Assembly (NCBI RefSeq): GCF_003208215.1
Contig: NZ_QKLW01000007.1
Coordinates: forward strand, 62,001 to 126,000
Source of the DNA: Marinomonas alcarazii
Lineage (GTDB): Bacteria > Pseudomonadota > Gammaproteobacteria > Pseudomonadales > Marinomonadaceae
Direction: 5' to 3'
DNA: 64,000 nucleotides
Shown one piece after another: positions 9,599 through 18,200 of the stretch. Numbering within the stretch: position 1 is the stretch's first letter; every line of letters begins with the position of its first letter. A program made the translations under genes and the position numbers. A model generated the notes under the pieces. The model was not told where the DNA came from, searched no databases, and saw nothing but the letters and a program-made list of their open reading frames with translations.

Positions 9599-9646
9599 AA
9601 AAGTTTTTAGCCTTTCAACGATTTTTTAGACTATTACTTTCTAGGT

Positions 9647-11233
9647 TTAGACGGTTTCGTCGTCTTGATTGAGCTTATCAAGTTTCTTTTTTAAAAGCTT
9701 TTTCCATTCCGAAAGGTAATCTGACTCACTAACGTTTTCTCCATCTTTCATTTTCGATAAGTGATTACAACGTTCAAAATGGCTTGTACGGGACTGAATA
9801 TAAGCGGTATCCCAACTCCCCCCCTTGTTTGAAAACGACTGAACGATTTCAAACAAACTGCGCTCCGGTTCTGCATCAAACCCCAAAATCAGCGTACTTG
9901 CTTTTTTGTCCTTTGTTGAGCTATCAGTATCTGCTTCAATCAAGATAATGTTTGCTTTTTTAAAAGAGAACTTAGCAATAAAAAAACGAAGACGCAGACC
10001 ATCTTTAGTTTCATAAATTGCCTTACTTTTATTAGTAGGAACCGGAAACAGACAACACTTTAACTCATCTAATGGATAACGCTCTTCTCTAGACAGCTCA
10101 TTCATCAACTGACGAAAAACTAGGAATTTTTGGGTCTCTGGAACATCTTCAAGATCATAAGTTTCATCTTGATTGATAACAGGATCAAACTCTTGTGCTG
10201 TTCCCTCAGATTCAGGTAAGCCTACACTAGACAACTCTTTCTCTGGTGCTTCATCTTTAGCAGGTTTCACTGACGTTTTAGACTTCTTTTTAGTGTCTTT
10301 CTTGAGAGTAGTCGTTCCAATATTATCAACATTAAAAGAAAAGCCTTTTTGGCGCTTTTTATCTATTCGCCCACCCATACTTGGGACTTCACCCATATCT
10401 AATTCCGGATCTATATCCACAGGTGGCATTTCCCCATTCCCCTGTTTAATAGACTTTTTGTCACTGGGGGCCTTTTCTTTAAATTTAGGGTGATCAAACT
10501 CAACGTTTCCAACTCTATTCTTTAGATGTGTCCTCACACTATCAATTTCATAAACATCAAAAACGCCATCATCACCAAGGCGCCCAAGGAGCTTCAGGTG
10601 CCAACCTGTTATGTCTGGCGCATCAAACATAAAACCAAGCTCTCTATTTTTATGAGCTTCAATAAAATAAGTATAAATACTAAAGAAACTTTTTCTTGCG
10701 GCTTGATCAATGAAAATCCAGGCTAAATGCTTACGTGATGCTATAGAGCTCAGGTTGCTAACTGGGTATTTGGTACTCGGTGGAAAAAACAGAATATGTT
10801 GCTGATGACTACCTTCTACATAAGCTATTTCACCAAGTCCATTAGCCCTAAAAGCTGCTCTTGTTAAATGTTGATTATGAAAAAAGAAGGTACGCGCCAA
10901 CTCAAAATCTTGAATCCTGATAAGACCGCGATTGGTTGAGAAAATATGTTGTCCAGCAGAGCGATTAGACACATGCTTTACTAAGCTATCTATTGTGCAA
11001 GTCAGTTCTTCTAAAGTATCGTCACTGAATGGATCTTTACCATCATAGCGGCGACCTCGTGCGATTAAGTTTGCAACTTCAATAGGAACAGATGACTGCT
11101 TTCCATTATCCCACTCAATCGCAATATGAGTGTTTCTCCTCAACTTAATTCGATTAGATTTTGCGATACCATGAATATTTAGGATCTTTGATTTTTTCTC
11201 GAAAAATCGTTCTGGTGGAAAGAATTGAAACAT
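9647..11233 (-). CDS. tnsE: Transposition target-selection protein TnsE (Tn7 family)
   Basis: About 528 residues, close to Tn7 TnsE (538). Similar blocks include a LELARSLF-like segment (here FELARTFFFHNQHL), the ITGWHLKLLGR segment equivalent to MQGWKLHVKGR, a variable charged linker, and a C-terminal domain with RLRFFIAKFSF and ILIEADT. In Tn7, TnsE directs insertion into replicating DNA such as conjugating plasmids and binds the sliding clamp. I chose ATG 11233 because homologues begin near it and the longer frame (to 11305) lies inside tnsD. Even so it overlaps tnsD by 80 bp, so translation is probably coupled. Confidence 0.85.
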   Translation of the reverse strand: MFQFFPPERFFEKKSKILNIHGIAKSNRIKLRRNTHIAIEWDNGKQSSVPIEVANLIARGRRYDGKDPFSDDTLEELTCTIDSLVKHVSNRSAGQHIFSTNRGLIRIQDFELARTFFFHNQHLTRAAFRANGLGEIAYVEGSHQQHILFFPPSTKYPVSNLSSIASRKHLAWIFIDQAARKSFFSIYTYFIEAHKNRELGFMFDAPDITGWHLKLLGRLGDDGVFDVYEIDSVRTHLKNRVGNVEFDHPKFKEKAPSDKKSIKQGNGEMPPVDIDPELDMGEVPSMGGRIDKKRQKGFSFNVDNIGTTTLKKDTKKKSKTSVKPAKDEAPEKELSSVGLPESEGTAQEFDPVINQDETYDLEDVPETQKFLVFRQLMNELSREERYPLDELKCCLFPVPTNKSKAIYETKDGLRLRFFIAKFSFKKANIILIEADTDSSTKDKKASTLILGFDAEPERSLFEIVQSFSNKGGSWDTAYIQSRTSHFERCNHLSKMKDGENVSESDYLSEWKKLLKKKLDKLNQDDETV

Positions 11234-12734
11234 AATCTCGGATAATGATGCGCGCAGGTTCCCGTATACGCGCTTTGCTGAGTCCAGCAAGGCGTTCGAT
11301 TTCATATGGTTTTGGAATTATTTCTTTACAGTTGATGGAATCAACGATAATAGCGAGAACACGTCTAATTTGGTACTCCTCGATAGTTTCACTATATTTC
11401 GAAAAGAAACTATAACATAGAGGTAATTTGCTTAGTTTTTTTTGGACCCCCCACGATTCCCCAGTCTGGTTTATGAACCAACTGATCGATTTTCTCGGCA
11501 AATTCAAATCATCCTCAACACGATGCATTATTTTCAGAAGTGATTTTACAAGGCTACGATCTCGCTTAGGCCAGTCAACTAAACTACTAATACGGTTTTG
11601 AAATCGCTTTGGAAGATTTTTCAATAACCATGCGTTATCAAATCGATATAACCATGAGTAAACTCGCGCTCCCTCTTTGGTCGATCGAATTTCTTTAAGG
11701 ACAGTGAATTGAAGACATAACCCATTCCAAATTGATCGATACTCTTCTGCTCGCTTTTCAGCGTTCGAGGAAAAGTACTGCTTACGATTAAAATTCACCC
11801 GAACATTTGACGCTTGGATTATAGCTTCTTTGAGTGAATAATTAGGAAACAGTGCTTGTAGACAAACCAGATGATGGAGGTAGGTAAAGTGTTTTCGCTG
11901 CTTCCTAAAAAAAGAATGTAACCAAGAGGTATCACCGACAATATTTAATCCAAATATGCCTAGCTGCTCCTTACCCCAAAATTGTTCAATACGATATTTA
12001 ATCTCATTGTGCGGAATGCCTCTTGACTCTTTAAGGCCAGCCTCAACCAATAACCTTCCATAGAACATGCTCCATTGATTCGGCGTTATATAAGCCATAT
12101 TACTATTAAGCAAACCCGTTATTGATTTTGAAAGCTGAATCAAAGGTTTACTTTCACTGACTACAACCACAGAGGAACTACCAAACAACACTGAATCTGA
12201 GGCGTTAACAAACATATGGCGACGTGAAGGCTTTAGCTCAAAAGGAGACTCTATTAGAAAACAATTATGTTTAGGGCAGACTAAGACACCTGGTAGCTGA
12301 AAATGACGCCTCCAATAAGAATAGGCATACTTCTGGAAGTCTTCTCGCAGACACAAAGGACAATAACGATAGTATCTATTGAATACTAAGCTTGAGGCAT
12401 TAATTCCAACTCGCAACATCGAATGACTTTTCACGCTATCAGCAAGCTCTGCATACACGCTCTGATACCGCTCTGGATCAATAAACGACTGATATATTGG
12501 TAGGATTGTGTGCTTTGAGATCACTTCTTCACTAGAAATGGACCATAAATGGCCGACTCGTTCTAATAATAAGTTGATGTGACCCTGTAGAAGCGTTGAT
12601 GGGACTATATTTCGAGAACCAAAAAGAATGTCTAAGGCAACTTTATCGTCACGTAAACCGTGCCTGCCAATAAACCTCGCAAGCACACTGCCTAGCAATT
12701 CGTTTTCATGAGCAACAGGGAAGTCCATTATCAT
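11154..12734 (-). CDS. tnsD: Site-specific target selector TnsD (TniQ family)
   Basis: 526 residues. It begins MIMDFPVAHENELLGSVLAR, the usual TnsD/TniQ opening, and carries the CCCH zinc finger: CPLC at about 125-128 and CPKH at 153-156, matching C124-C127-C152-H155 of Tn7 TnsD. Downstream blocks (SWLHSFFRKQRKHFTYLHHLVCLQALFP, GARVYSWLYRFDNAWL, EYQIRRVL) run along the length of Tn7 TnsD. It binds the 3' end of glmS and recruits TnsC to attTn7, which fits the insertion here. I chose ATG 12734 because GAGGT lies 5 bp upstream; a GTG 12 bp earlier is less likely. It follows the XRE gene by 48 bp. Confidence 0.92.
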   Translation of the reverse strand: MIMDFPVAHENELLGSVLARFIGRHGLRDDKVALDILFGSRNIVPSTLLQGHINLLLERVGHLWSISSEEVISKHTILPIYQSFIDPERYQSVYAELADSVKSHSMLRVGINASSLVFNRYYRYCPLCLREDFQKYAYSYWRRHFQLPGVLVCPKHNCFLIESPFELKPSRRHMFVNASDSVLFGSSSVVVVSESKPLIQLSKSITGLLNSNMAYITPNQWSMFYGRLLVEAGLKESRGIPHNEIKYRIEQFWGKEQLGIFGLNIVGDTSWLHSFFRKQRKHFTYLHHLVCLQALFPNYSLKEAIIQASNVRVNFNRKQYFSSNAEKRAEEYRSIWNGLCLQFTVLKEIRSTKEGARVYSWLYRFDNAWLLKNLPKRFQNRISSLVDWPKRDRSLVKSLLKIMHRVEDDLNLPRKSISWFINQTGESWGVQKKLSKLPLCYSFFSKYSETIEEYQIRRVLAIIVDSINCKEIIPKPYEIERLAGLSKARIREPARIIIRDYVSILSTRTIFREKIKDPKYSWYRKI

Positions 12735-12782
12735 GTAGCACCTCACTAGGAAGTGAAAATGAATTCACTGTGGTTAATGGCG

Positions 12783-13091
12783 CTACTCTTTTAGCTTTTT
12801 CAATTCCAAGATTAAATGCTGTTTAGATTCATCATCCAACTTGGACACAAGGCACGCCAACTCAGCACTTAAATCATCTTCGCAGAAGAAATAGTTCAAA
12901 GGGACATTGAGCTCCTCTGCAATCTTACGAAGTATATCTACATCAGGTACATGCCTGCCTTTCTCATAGTGATTCATACGGCCACTAGCAGAACTCGCGT
13001 CCATGCCTATTTTGATCCCAAGTTCTTTCTGGGAAATGCCGATCTTTTTGCGAGCTTGTTTAAGTCGCAGTGGTATTGGGTTATCTGACAA
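12783..13091 (-). CDS. XRE-family transcriptional repressor
   Basis: 102 residues. Residues 6-65 form a helix-turn-helix of the Cro/CI type (LKQARKKIGISQKELGIKIG, then MNHYEKGRHVPDVDILRKIAEELNVPLNYFF), followed by a short acidic, helical tail probably for dimerisation. The start appears to be TTG. It stands at the head of tnsD-tnsE (48-bp gap) and faces the helicase module across 101 bp holding two perfect 17-bp palindromes. It most likely represses its own operon and the divergent one. The ligand or signal is unknown. Confidence 0.85.
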   Translation of the reverse strand: MSDNPIPLRLKQARKKIGISQKELGIKIGMDASSASGRMNHYEKGRHVPDVDILRKIAEELNVPLNYFFCEDDLSAELACLVSKLDDESKQHLILELKKLKE

Positions 13092-13118
13092 AATGGTTTC
13101 ATCTTTAAAGTCTCACAT

Positions 13119-13169
13119 ACTTAGATTGTCTAAGTTTTACTTATTTCTGTATACTTAGCAATCCTAAGT
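13119..13169. promoter_or_regulatory. Twin 17-bp operators overlapping a predicted promoter
   Basis: Two palindromes ACTTAG-N5-CTAAGT, each with perfect 6-bp half-sites, lie at 13119-13135 and 13153-13169, with centres 34 bp apart (about three helical turns). On the plus strand a -35 TTGTCT (13126-13131) and a -10 TATACT (13150-13155), 18 bp apart, overlap the first and second operator respectively. A dimeric XRE repressor bound to both would block the helicase-module promoter. Binding is inferred; the palindromes are directly visible. Confidence 0.85.
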
Positions 13170-13192
13170 TTTCAGTTTTTTGAGACATAAAC

Positions 13193-13729
13193 ATGACATC
13201 TAAACCATTTTCTTTGAATAAACAGTTCAAAGAACTCTTACAACGCGTGGAAGGAACCAGCATCAAACGAAAAGAGCTCATTCAATTAGCGACAACTACG
13301 ACCGGATTAAATTCGGTCCAATCAACACGATTTGTCGCGAGAAACATTAATAGATTGACGAATAAGAGCCTAATCAGAGCCAGTGGGGAGCGAAATGCTC
13401 GAACCTACCACTTCACAAATTCATTACTTATGTTACTTAATCCAGAAGTCTGCAATTTGAAACTCACCGATAGCAACACTGAGATTGAAACTAGCAACCA
13501 AGAATCATCACTCAAGATAGAGGAAGTGAAAACTAGCGCAGAACTAAAGATGATACTTGGAGAAATTGAGGCTTACAGAGATTTTCTTTCTAAATATCCG
13601 GCTAGCCGTCAGATCATTCAAAGATTACTACACGAAGCCAAAGAACAGTCGACTCAACTTTATGGTCGCTTGAACGCACTAAAGAAAGTCATACAGGCAA
13701 CTAATATTGAGAGCGCTAAGTCATGCTAA
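13193..13729 (+). CDS. Small winged-helix-like protein with coiled-coil tail, partner of the SF2 helicase
   Basis: 178 residues, not recognised as a named family. Residues about 20-80 look like a winged helix (RKELIQLA, SVQSTRFVARNINRLTNKSLIRASGERNARTYHF, with a beta wing). After a polar linker, residues about 115-168 are predicted helical or coiled coil. Its stop overlaps the helicase start (ATGCTAA), so the two are translationally coupled and probably work together. It sits directly behind the twin-operator promoter. It may be a DNA-binding specificity subunit; this is inference. Confidence 0.7.
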   Translation: MTSKPFSLNKQFKELLQRVEGTSIKRKELIQLATTTTGLNSVQSTRFVARNINRLTNKSLIRASGERNARTYHFTNSLLMLLNPEVCNLKLTDSNTEIETSNQESSLKIEEVKTSAELKMILGEIEAYRDFLSKYPASRQIIQRLLHEAKEQSTQLYGRLNALKKVIQATNIESAKSC

Positions 13730-15090
13730 GAGAATGGCAAAAACGCTGTATTACAAAGGTCTTGGAGCTATATCAGCACCAATCAGATGCATTAGTACTT
13801 GCTACACCAGGGTCAGGTAAAACAATCATGGCAAGCTATGTAGCCAAGTCTTTGCTAGATGAGAGAAAGGTCGATTACGTTATCTGCTTCTCACCCTCTA
13901 AAGTTGTCAGCCATAGTATCCAAAAGACATTCAGACACATCCTAGAAAGACCTTTTAATGGGCAACTAGGGGCTCTGGGTACATCTCGGACTTATCATTC
14001 TATGGCAAATATCAATGAACTGATTAATAACCTGAGTATGAGTCGAGTACTCGTTATCTTTGATGAAATACATCATTGCGCAGGTGACGGTTTCTCTCTA
14101 TCTAACACATGGGGCTTTCAGCTGCTCTCTACCATCCAAAAGCTAGCCACTTATACGTTATCGTTAACTGGAACACCATGGCGTACAGACACGCTCCCAA
14201 TTCCTCTCGCTCGTTATTCTGACCCTGAAGGCAACATTCAATGTGATTTCTCTTATGGCCTTAAAGAGGCAATACGTGACATGGTGTGTCGTGCTCCATT
14301 CATTACTGCGATTGATACAGACCAAGTGATGGTACGGAAACGTAAAGAGACCAATACATATCGAAGCATTACAGAATTACTAGAAAGTGGCGATGTCAGC
14401 TACCGTATGATTTTGAAACAACCAGAAATCATTACACATATGCTTTCTCTTAGCATTCAGAAGCTCGACAAACTTAGAATCAACAGTCCGAATACTGGTG
14501 GTCTTATTGTCGCTTCGTCATACCAACACGCCTTACAAATCCAATCGATTTTATACGGTCACTTTGGTAAAGAAGCCACGATAGTTTCCTATAGGCTGGA
14601 TGATTCACCTGAACTTATTAATCACTTTCGCGAAGATACCAGCGAATGGATCATTAGTATCGCTATGATCAGCGAAGGTACTGATATTCCAAGACTGCAA
14701 GTTTGTTGCAACCTTACCGATGTCACGACAGAGCTCTACTTTCGCCAAATCCTCGGACGTATTCTCAGAATGACTAACCACCAAACAGATATTGGGTATA
14801 TGTTTATCCTGGCTGAGCCCAGCTTAGTCGAGTACGCAGAATGTCTTAACGAAGCTATTCCAGGATCTTATAACTACAAAAAAACCGAAAGCCTGATCGA
14901 TAGCGTGGATATTTCGGATACGATAGAGGGGAATCAAGACACACATAATAATAATGCTCCGCTGCTTACTCCAGAAATAGATATCAACAATTTCATATCG
15001 AACGATAATCAAGAAATTATCGAGTATTCAGCTTTGACAGAGATTTCGATGAACTCATTTAAATCGAGAATTATTTCATATCATTTATAA
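13723..15090 (+). CDS. Superfamily 2 DNA/RNA helicase of a two-gene repressor-controlled module
   Basis: 455 residues with the full SF2 motif set: Walker A PGSGKT (29-34), DEIHH (114-118), TGTPW (149-153), LIVASSY (261-267), ISEGTDIP (316-323) and QILGRILR (342-349). The C-terminal 100 residues are acidic and polar without a recognised domain; there is no nuclease motif. The layout recalls compact helicases such as UvsW or RadD. It is coupled to the 178-residue gene and converges on the HNH gene with a 33-bp gap. Function is probably defence or DNA repair within the island; unproven. Confidence 0.8.
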   Translation: MLREWQKRCITKVLELYQHQSDALVLATPGSGKTIMASYVAKSLLDERKVDYVICFSPSKVVSHSIQKTFRHILERPFNGQLGALGTSRTYHSMANINELINNLSMSRVLVIFDEIHHCAGDGFSLSNTWGFQLLSTIQKLATYTLSLTGTPWRTDTLPIPLARYSDPEGNIQCDFSYGLKEAIRDMVCRAPFITAIDTDQVMVRKRKETNTYRSITELLESGDVSYRMILKQPEIITHMLSLSIQKLDKLRINSPNTGGLIVASSYQHALQIQSILYGHFGKEATIVSYRLDDSPELINHFREDTSEWIISIAMISEGTDIPRLQVCCNLTDVTTELYFRQILGRILRMTNHQTDIGYMFILAEPSLVEYAECLNEAIPGSYNYKKTESLIDSVDISDTIEGNQDTHNNNAPLLTPEIDINNFISNDNQEIIEYSALTEISMNSFKSRIISYHL

Positions 15091-15123
15091 AAAGTGATCA
15101 AATCAAACGCTTAGAAGTATTAC

Positions 15124-16275
15124 TCAAATACCAAAAGAGTCTCGCATGTTTTGCTGATCAGCCGCTTCTAACTTCCATTCAATAAGTGACCATACATCAC
15201 GTAGTTGCTCTTGGTCTAAATTTGTTAGTGATTCATATACACGATACCACCAGCATCGCCATTCTGACTTTTTAAGGTCAAGAGGTATTTGTTGTGCATA
15301 CCGAGTTAGTTGATTACAAAAGTCATTAAAATCTCGAGGCATCAGGTCAGAGGCAATTCGCTCACAAAAATGGGTTATAACATGGTTCTCAACACGACCT
15401 GGCACTTGATACACTTCCTTCCAAACATTAATTTTTGCAGCGATATCAACTGATGCACCTGTAAACATAATTGAAGCTGCTGCTATTGGGTCTTGCCACT
15501 CCCCGTCGTGAAGTTCAGTCAACTGTCTAAAGGTTGGTTCTATACTTGTATACTGATAGCAAGATTCTTGCGATGGTGGCAAAGGGTAGAAGGCTGTTCT
15601 GCGACGCCCTGCATCACACCTTAGAACATCTTTAGCTCCTTTTGCTTTGCTATTACAAATATGACAAGTGGGAATGAAATTTCCAGGATGAATAGAATAA
15701 ATCGGGTATTTATCTTGACAAAGAATATGGTCATAGTCTCCTCGCCACTGAGTATGATCCATCAAGCCGCTTCTATCATGAGACAATAGCGCTGTACCAC
15801 ACAGATAACATAACTGACTATCTGAATTAACTCTTTTGTATTCTTGAAAGTGCTGATGGATATTACTGTTTGCCTCGTCACGTGCACTTTTTCGCTTAAT
15901 GGTGTCAGTGAATAAGTAACTTGTCAGCGTCTTAAAAGCTTCGAAAAGGTCTTCACTCCCTAATGTAGGTAGTTGAATGGTTAAATCATTAAAGTAAACC
16001 TGTATATCTTGAGAGCCATTAATAAGATCATATAGTTCCTGCTTCCCTTGTTGACATATCGGTAAAGCATTCCAGAGTGCCCGAAATTTTTCTCTGGTTG
16101 GTGAGTTTGTCCAACATACACTTCGGCATCGTTGACCATTATGCTGATAATGAGAAAACAGCATTTCACTAAATTCATTAGCTTGAATACTTGCTTCTAG
16201 AAAATGAAGAAGTTCATTATTTAAAACAGTAAATACATTGCAAGTAGGAGTATTTGGATTCAATGGGAACAACAT
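15124..16275 (-). CDS. HNH-type endonuclease, effector partner of the AAA ATPase (Septu-like)
   Basis: 383 residues. An HNH core lies in the middle: CYLC (Cys156, Cys159), the DHI block with Asp182-His183, Asn199, and CHICNSK with Cys204 and Cys207. The two Cys pairs should bind zinc and His183 should be catalytic. Flanking regions are unrecognised, and the protein is longer than typical PtuB. Its ATG overlaps the stop of the ATPase gene (TAATG), so the two are expressed as a pair. An ATPase plus HNH nuclease pair is the architecture of Septu (PtuA-PtuB) and of some retron effectors. Confidence 0.8.
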   Translation of the reverse strand: MLFPLNPNTPTCNVFTVLNNELLHFLEASIQANEFSEMLFSHYQHNGQRCRSVCWTNSPTREKFRALWNALPICQQGKQELYDLINGSQDIQVYFNDLTIQLPTLGSEDLFEAFKTLTSYLFTDTIKRKSARDEANSNIHQHFQEYKRVNSDSQLCYLCGTALLSHDRSGLMDHTQWRGDYDHILCQDKYPIYSIHPGNFIPTCHICNSKAKGAKDVLRCDAGRRRTAFYPLPPSQESCYQYTSIEPTFRQLTELHDGEWQDPIAAASIMFTGASVDIAAKINVWKEVYQVPGRVENHVITHFCERIASDLMPRDFNDFCNQLTRYAQQIPLDLKKSEWRCWWYRVYESLTNLDQEQLRDVWSLIEWKLEAADQQNMRDSFGI

Positions 16276-17993
16276 TAGCTTTGTAACTTCCTTAGTAAAT
16301 ACGCCTTCTCCATTGAGTCACCTAAATTCCCTTTAATCCATTCAATCGTCAAAGCTTCCTCCTCTGGTCCAGAATGCTGAGAAAGGTACTCTTTCACAGC
16401 TTCAACAACTGTCTGCGATATAAGCGACTTCAACCCAAAGTGTTGTTTAATTAAAACTTCAAACGAGGCTCCATATGTTTGACTATCAACAGGCCCCATA
16501 TGTATTACCCCTTCATCATCACGATTAAAGAACAATACATTTTCCTTCTTAAGAGAAGACACCATAAATGGTGAGTGCGTTGATAAAAACACTTGTGACT
16601 GAGTTTCGCCATCTTCCTTAGGCGCTATCGCCTTGCTTAGATGACTGTGAAAATATGTTCTCCATGATGGGTTCAGATGTGTTTCAGGCTCATCATATAA
16701 GAATAATGTGTCCTTAGATGAAAAAATTCTTGATGTAGCAAGTATTTCGATAAGTTGAGCTTCTCCGTCAGATAGGTCATCCATACAAACAGACCTACCA
16801 TTCCCATCTGATAAAATAAGCTCAGAAACTAAAATAGGTAGTTTTGTCTTGAGGGGCTTTTTTACAGTACCAATAAAGTCATCTTTCTTTAGACTCAAGC
16901 GAGATGCATACTGCCAATTTTTCACTCCTAGCTGCTGTAGCTTATACAAACGCTGAAATAGTGTGAATGGGTCTCTATAGTTCCGTTCTCGAAGTTCACT
17001 CAATACAGAATCGTCGGTTAAATCAAGAACTATCTCCCCAGCTAAATAATCCAAGGAATAGACTTCGTATTGCTCATCTGTGGTTTTTTGTCCAATTGAA
17101 TGAACATTTTGAACGCCTGCAATGTCCATGAACATTTTAACATCTTTTATTGCGTCCTCTTCGGTCACGCCACCTAAGAAGTCATAACGCAAAACCACTT
17201 TTGTGGGATACTTAAATGTGACTTCATTCAACAGATAGTTAATTTCATCATGAGGGATAATCGCCAGTGAAGCCACTATTAGTCCTGCACTGTCATAGTC
17301 TAAGTAAACCGATTTACTAATAGGAGTTGCTGCTTCTTTTAATGAAAGGCTATTTCCTACCTCAAACTCATCAGCAGCTGAAGTAGAAAAAATGTGTGGG
17401 TATTTATCTAAATATGATTGGTTAATTTTCGCACGTTCGCTACTCTCTAATTTCCCTGACATCTGTTTACGATGTTTCAGGCGCAACCTCTGGATTTCAA
17501 AATACTGAACTGCATTTTTCATAAAACTACGCTGCAGATTTTCGTTTTGACCTGATGAATACCCAACAACATAGGGGAGCTCTAATACTTTTGAGCTAAT
17601 GATAGACCAACTATTTGGATAAAAAATAGACATCGTAGGTTCTTTAGACCCCGCGTCTAATGTAACCTTAAATTTAGGGTTTGAAACGCCTCCGACAACA
17701 GCAGTTATTCCTCCACATTGCATTCCAGCACTACCAATATTATGGTTTGTATTCTCATCTAACTGGTATACAAGCTCAAAACCAAACCTTAGTGAAGTCT
17801 TCACTAGGAAGTCATCTCGCTTGAAACGCTCCAAAAAAGCAAAAGACTCCGCAATCACTTCAAGTAGCTGTGATTTCCCTGAGCCATTTAGCCCAATTAA
17901 GGCAATGATATTGCCTTGAGCATGTGAGAAATCAAAGGATTGATCTTTCAGCCCTTTGTACTGTCCACTTAACTTGAAAGAGAGTAACTTCAC
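16275..17993 (-). CDS. AAA/SMC-like ATPase of a Septu-like pair beside type I restriction genes
   Basis: About 572 residues. Walker A GLNGSGKS is near residue 34, and a very long insertion separates it from the signature LSDGEAQ, Walker B LFLYDEPETHLNP and the H-loop STHSP. This is the OLD/RecF-like ABC-type ATPase layout found in PtuA and in AAA proteins encoded next to type I restriction loci. I prefer GTG 17993 because AGGA lies 8 bp upstream and the protein then begins VKLLSFKLSGQYKG. An upstream ATG at 18023 has no ribosome binding site. It probably senses phage or DNA ends and activates the HNH partner (inference). Confidence 0.8.
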   Translation of the reverse strand: MKLLSFKLSGQYKGLKDQSFDFSHAQGNIIALIGLNGSGKSQLLEVIAESFAFLERFKRDDFLVKTSLRFGFELVYQLDENTNHNIGSAGMQCGGITAVVGGVSNPKFKVTLDAGSKEPTMSIFYPNSWSIISSKVLELPYVVGYSSGQNENLQRSFMKNAVQYFEIQRLRLKHRKQMSGKLESSERAKINQSYLDKYPHIFSTSAADEFEVGNSLSLKEAATPISKSVYLDYDSAGLIVASLAIIPHDEINYLLNEVTFKYPTKVVLRYDFLGGVTEEDAIKDVKMFMDIAGVQNVHSIGQKTTDEQYEVYSLDYLAGEIVLDLTDDSVLSELRERNYRDPFTLFQRLYKLQQLGVKNWQYASRLSLKKDDFIGTVKKPLKTKLPILVSELILSDGNGRSVCMDDLSDGEAQLIEILATSRIFSSKDTLFLYDEPETHLNPSWRTYFHSHLSKAIAPKEDGETQSQVFLSTHSPFMVSSLKKENVLFFNRDDEGVIHMGPVDSQTYGASFEVLIKQHFGLKSLISQTVVEAVKEYLSQHSGPEEEALTIEWIKGNLGDSMEKAYLLRKLQS

Positions 17994-18060
17994 AAACAAC
18001 GTCCTAGTTTTTCTGATGAACATTTCAAATTTCTGATATCAAAATGATATTAAAAACTTC

Positions 18061-18090
18061 TTGAATGGGTCACGTACTGTCCACTATACT
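18061..18090 (+). promoter_or_regulatory. Predicted sigma-70 promoter for a small RNA
   Basis: TTGAAT (18061-18066) and TATACT (18085-18090) are separated by 18 bp, a reasonable -35/-10 pair on the plus strand. It points away from the AAA gene, towards a terminator hairpin 38 bp further on, with no open reading frame between. Confidence 0.4.
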
Positions 18091-18096
18091 AGCCAC

Positions 18097-18155
18097 AAGT
18101 GGATTGGGAGTACCCGGTCGGCGTTCAAACCTCGGTGAGTATCATCGGGGTTTTT
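18097..18155 (+). ncRNA. Candidate small RNA of about 59 nt beside the AAA/HNH pair
   Basis: The predicted transcript runs from about 18097 to a terminator at 18128-18155: an 11-bp stem (two G-T pairs), a 3-base loop, and TTTTT after GGGG. Both neighbouring genes are on the other strand, so this strong plus-strand terminator has no gene to serve unless a small RNA is made. The 5' part may form a CCAC-AA-GTGG mini-hairpin. It is not a tRNA: a GTTCAAACC string recalls a T-loop but no cloverleaf forms. Confidence 0.35.
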
Positions 18156-18200
18156 CGCTATCTAAAGCTTAGTAAATTTGACTCTAAGTGTCAGTGAGCC

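Noticed and set aside
11233..11305. Longer TnsE start
   Set aside because: The extra 24 codons lie within tnsD and have no counterpart in Tn7 TnsE.
18091..18160. tRNA or tRNA fragment (GTTCAAACC)
   Set aside because: No acceptor, D or anticodon stems can be formed around the T-loop-like string.
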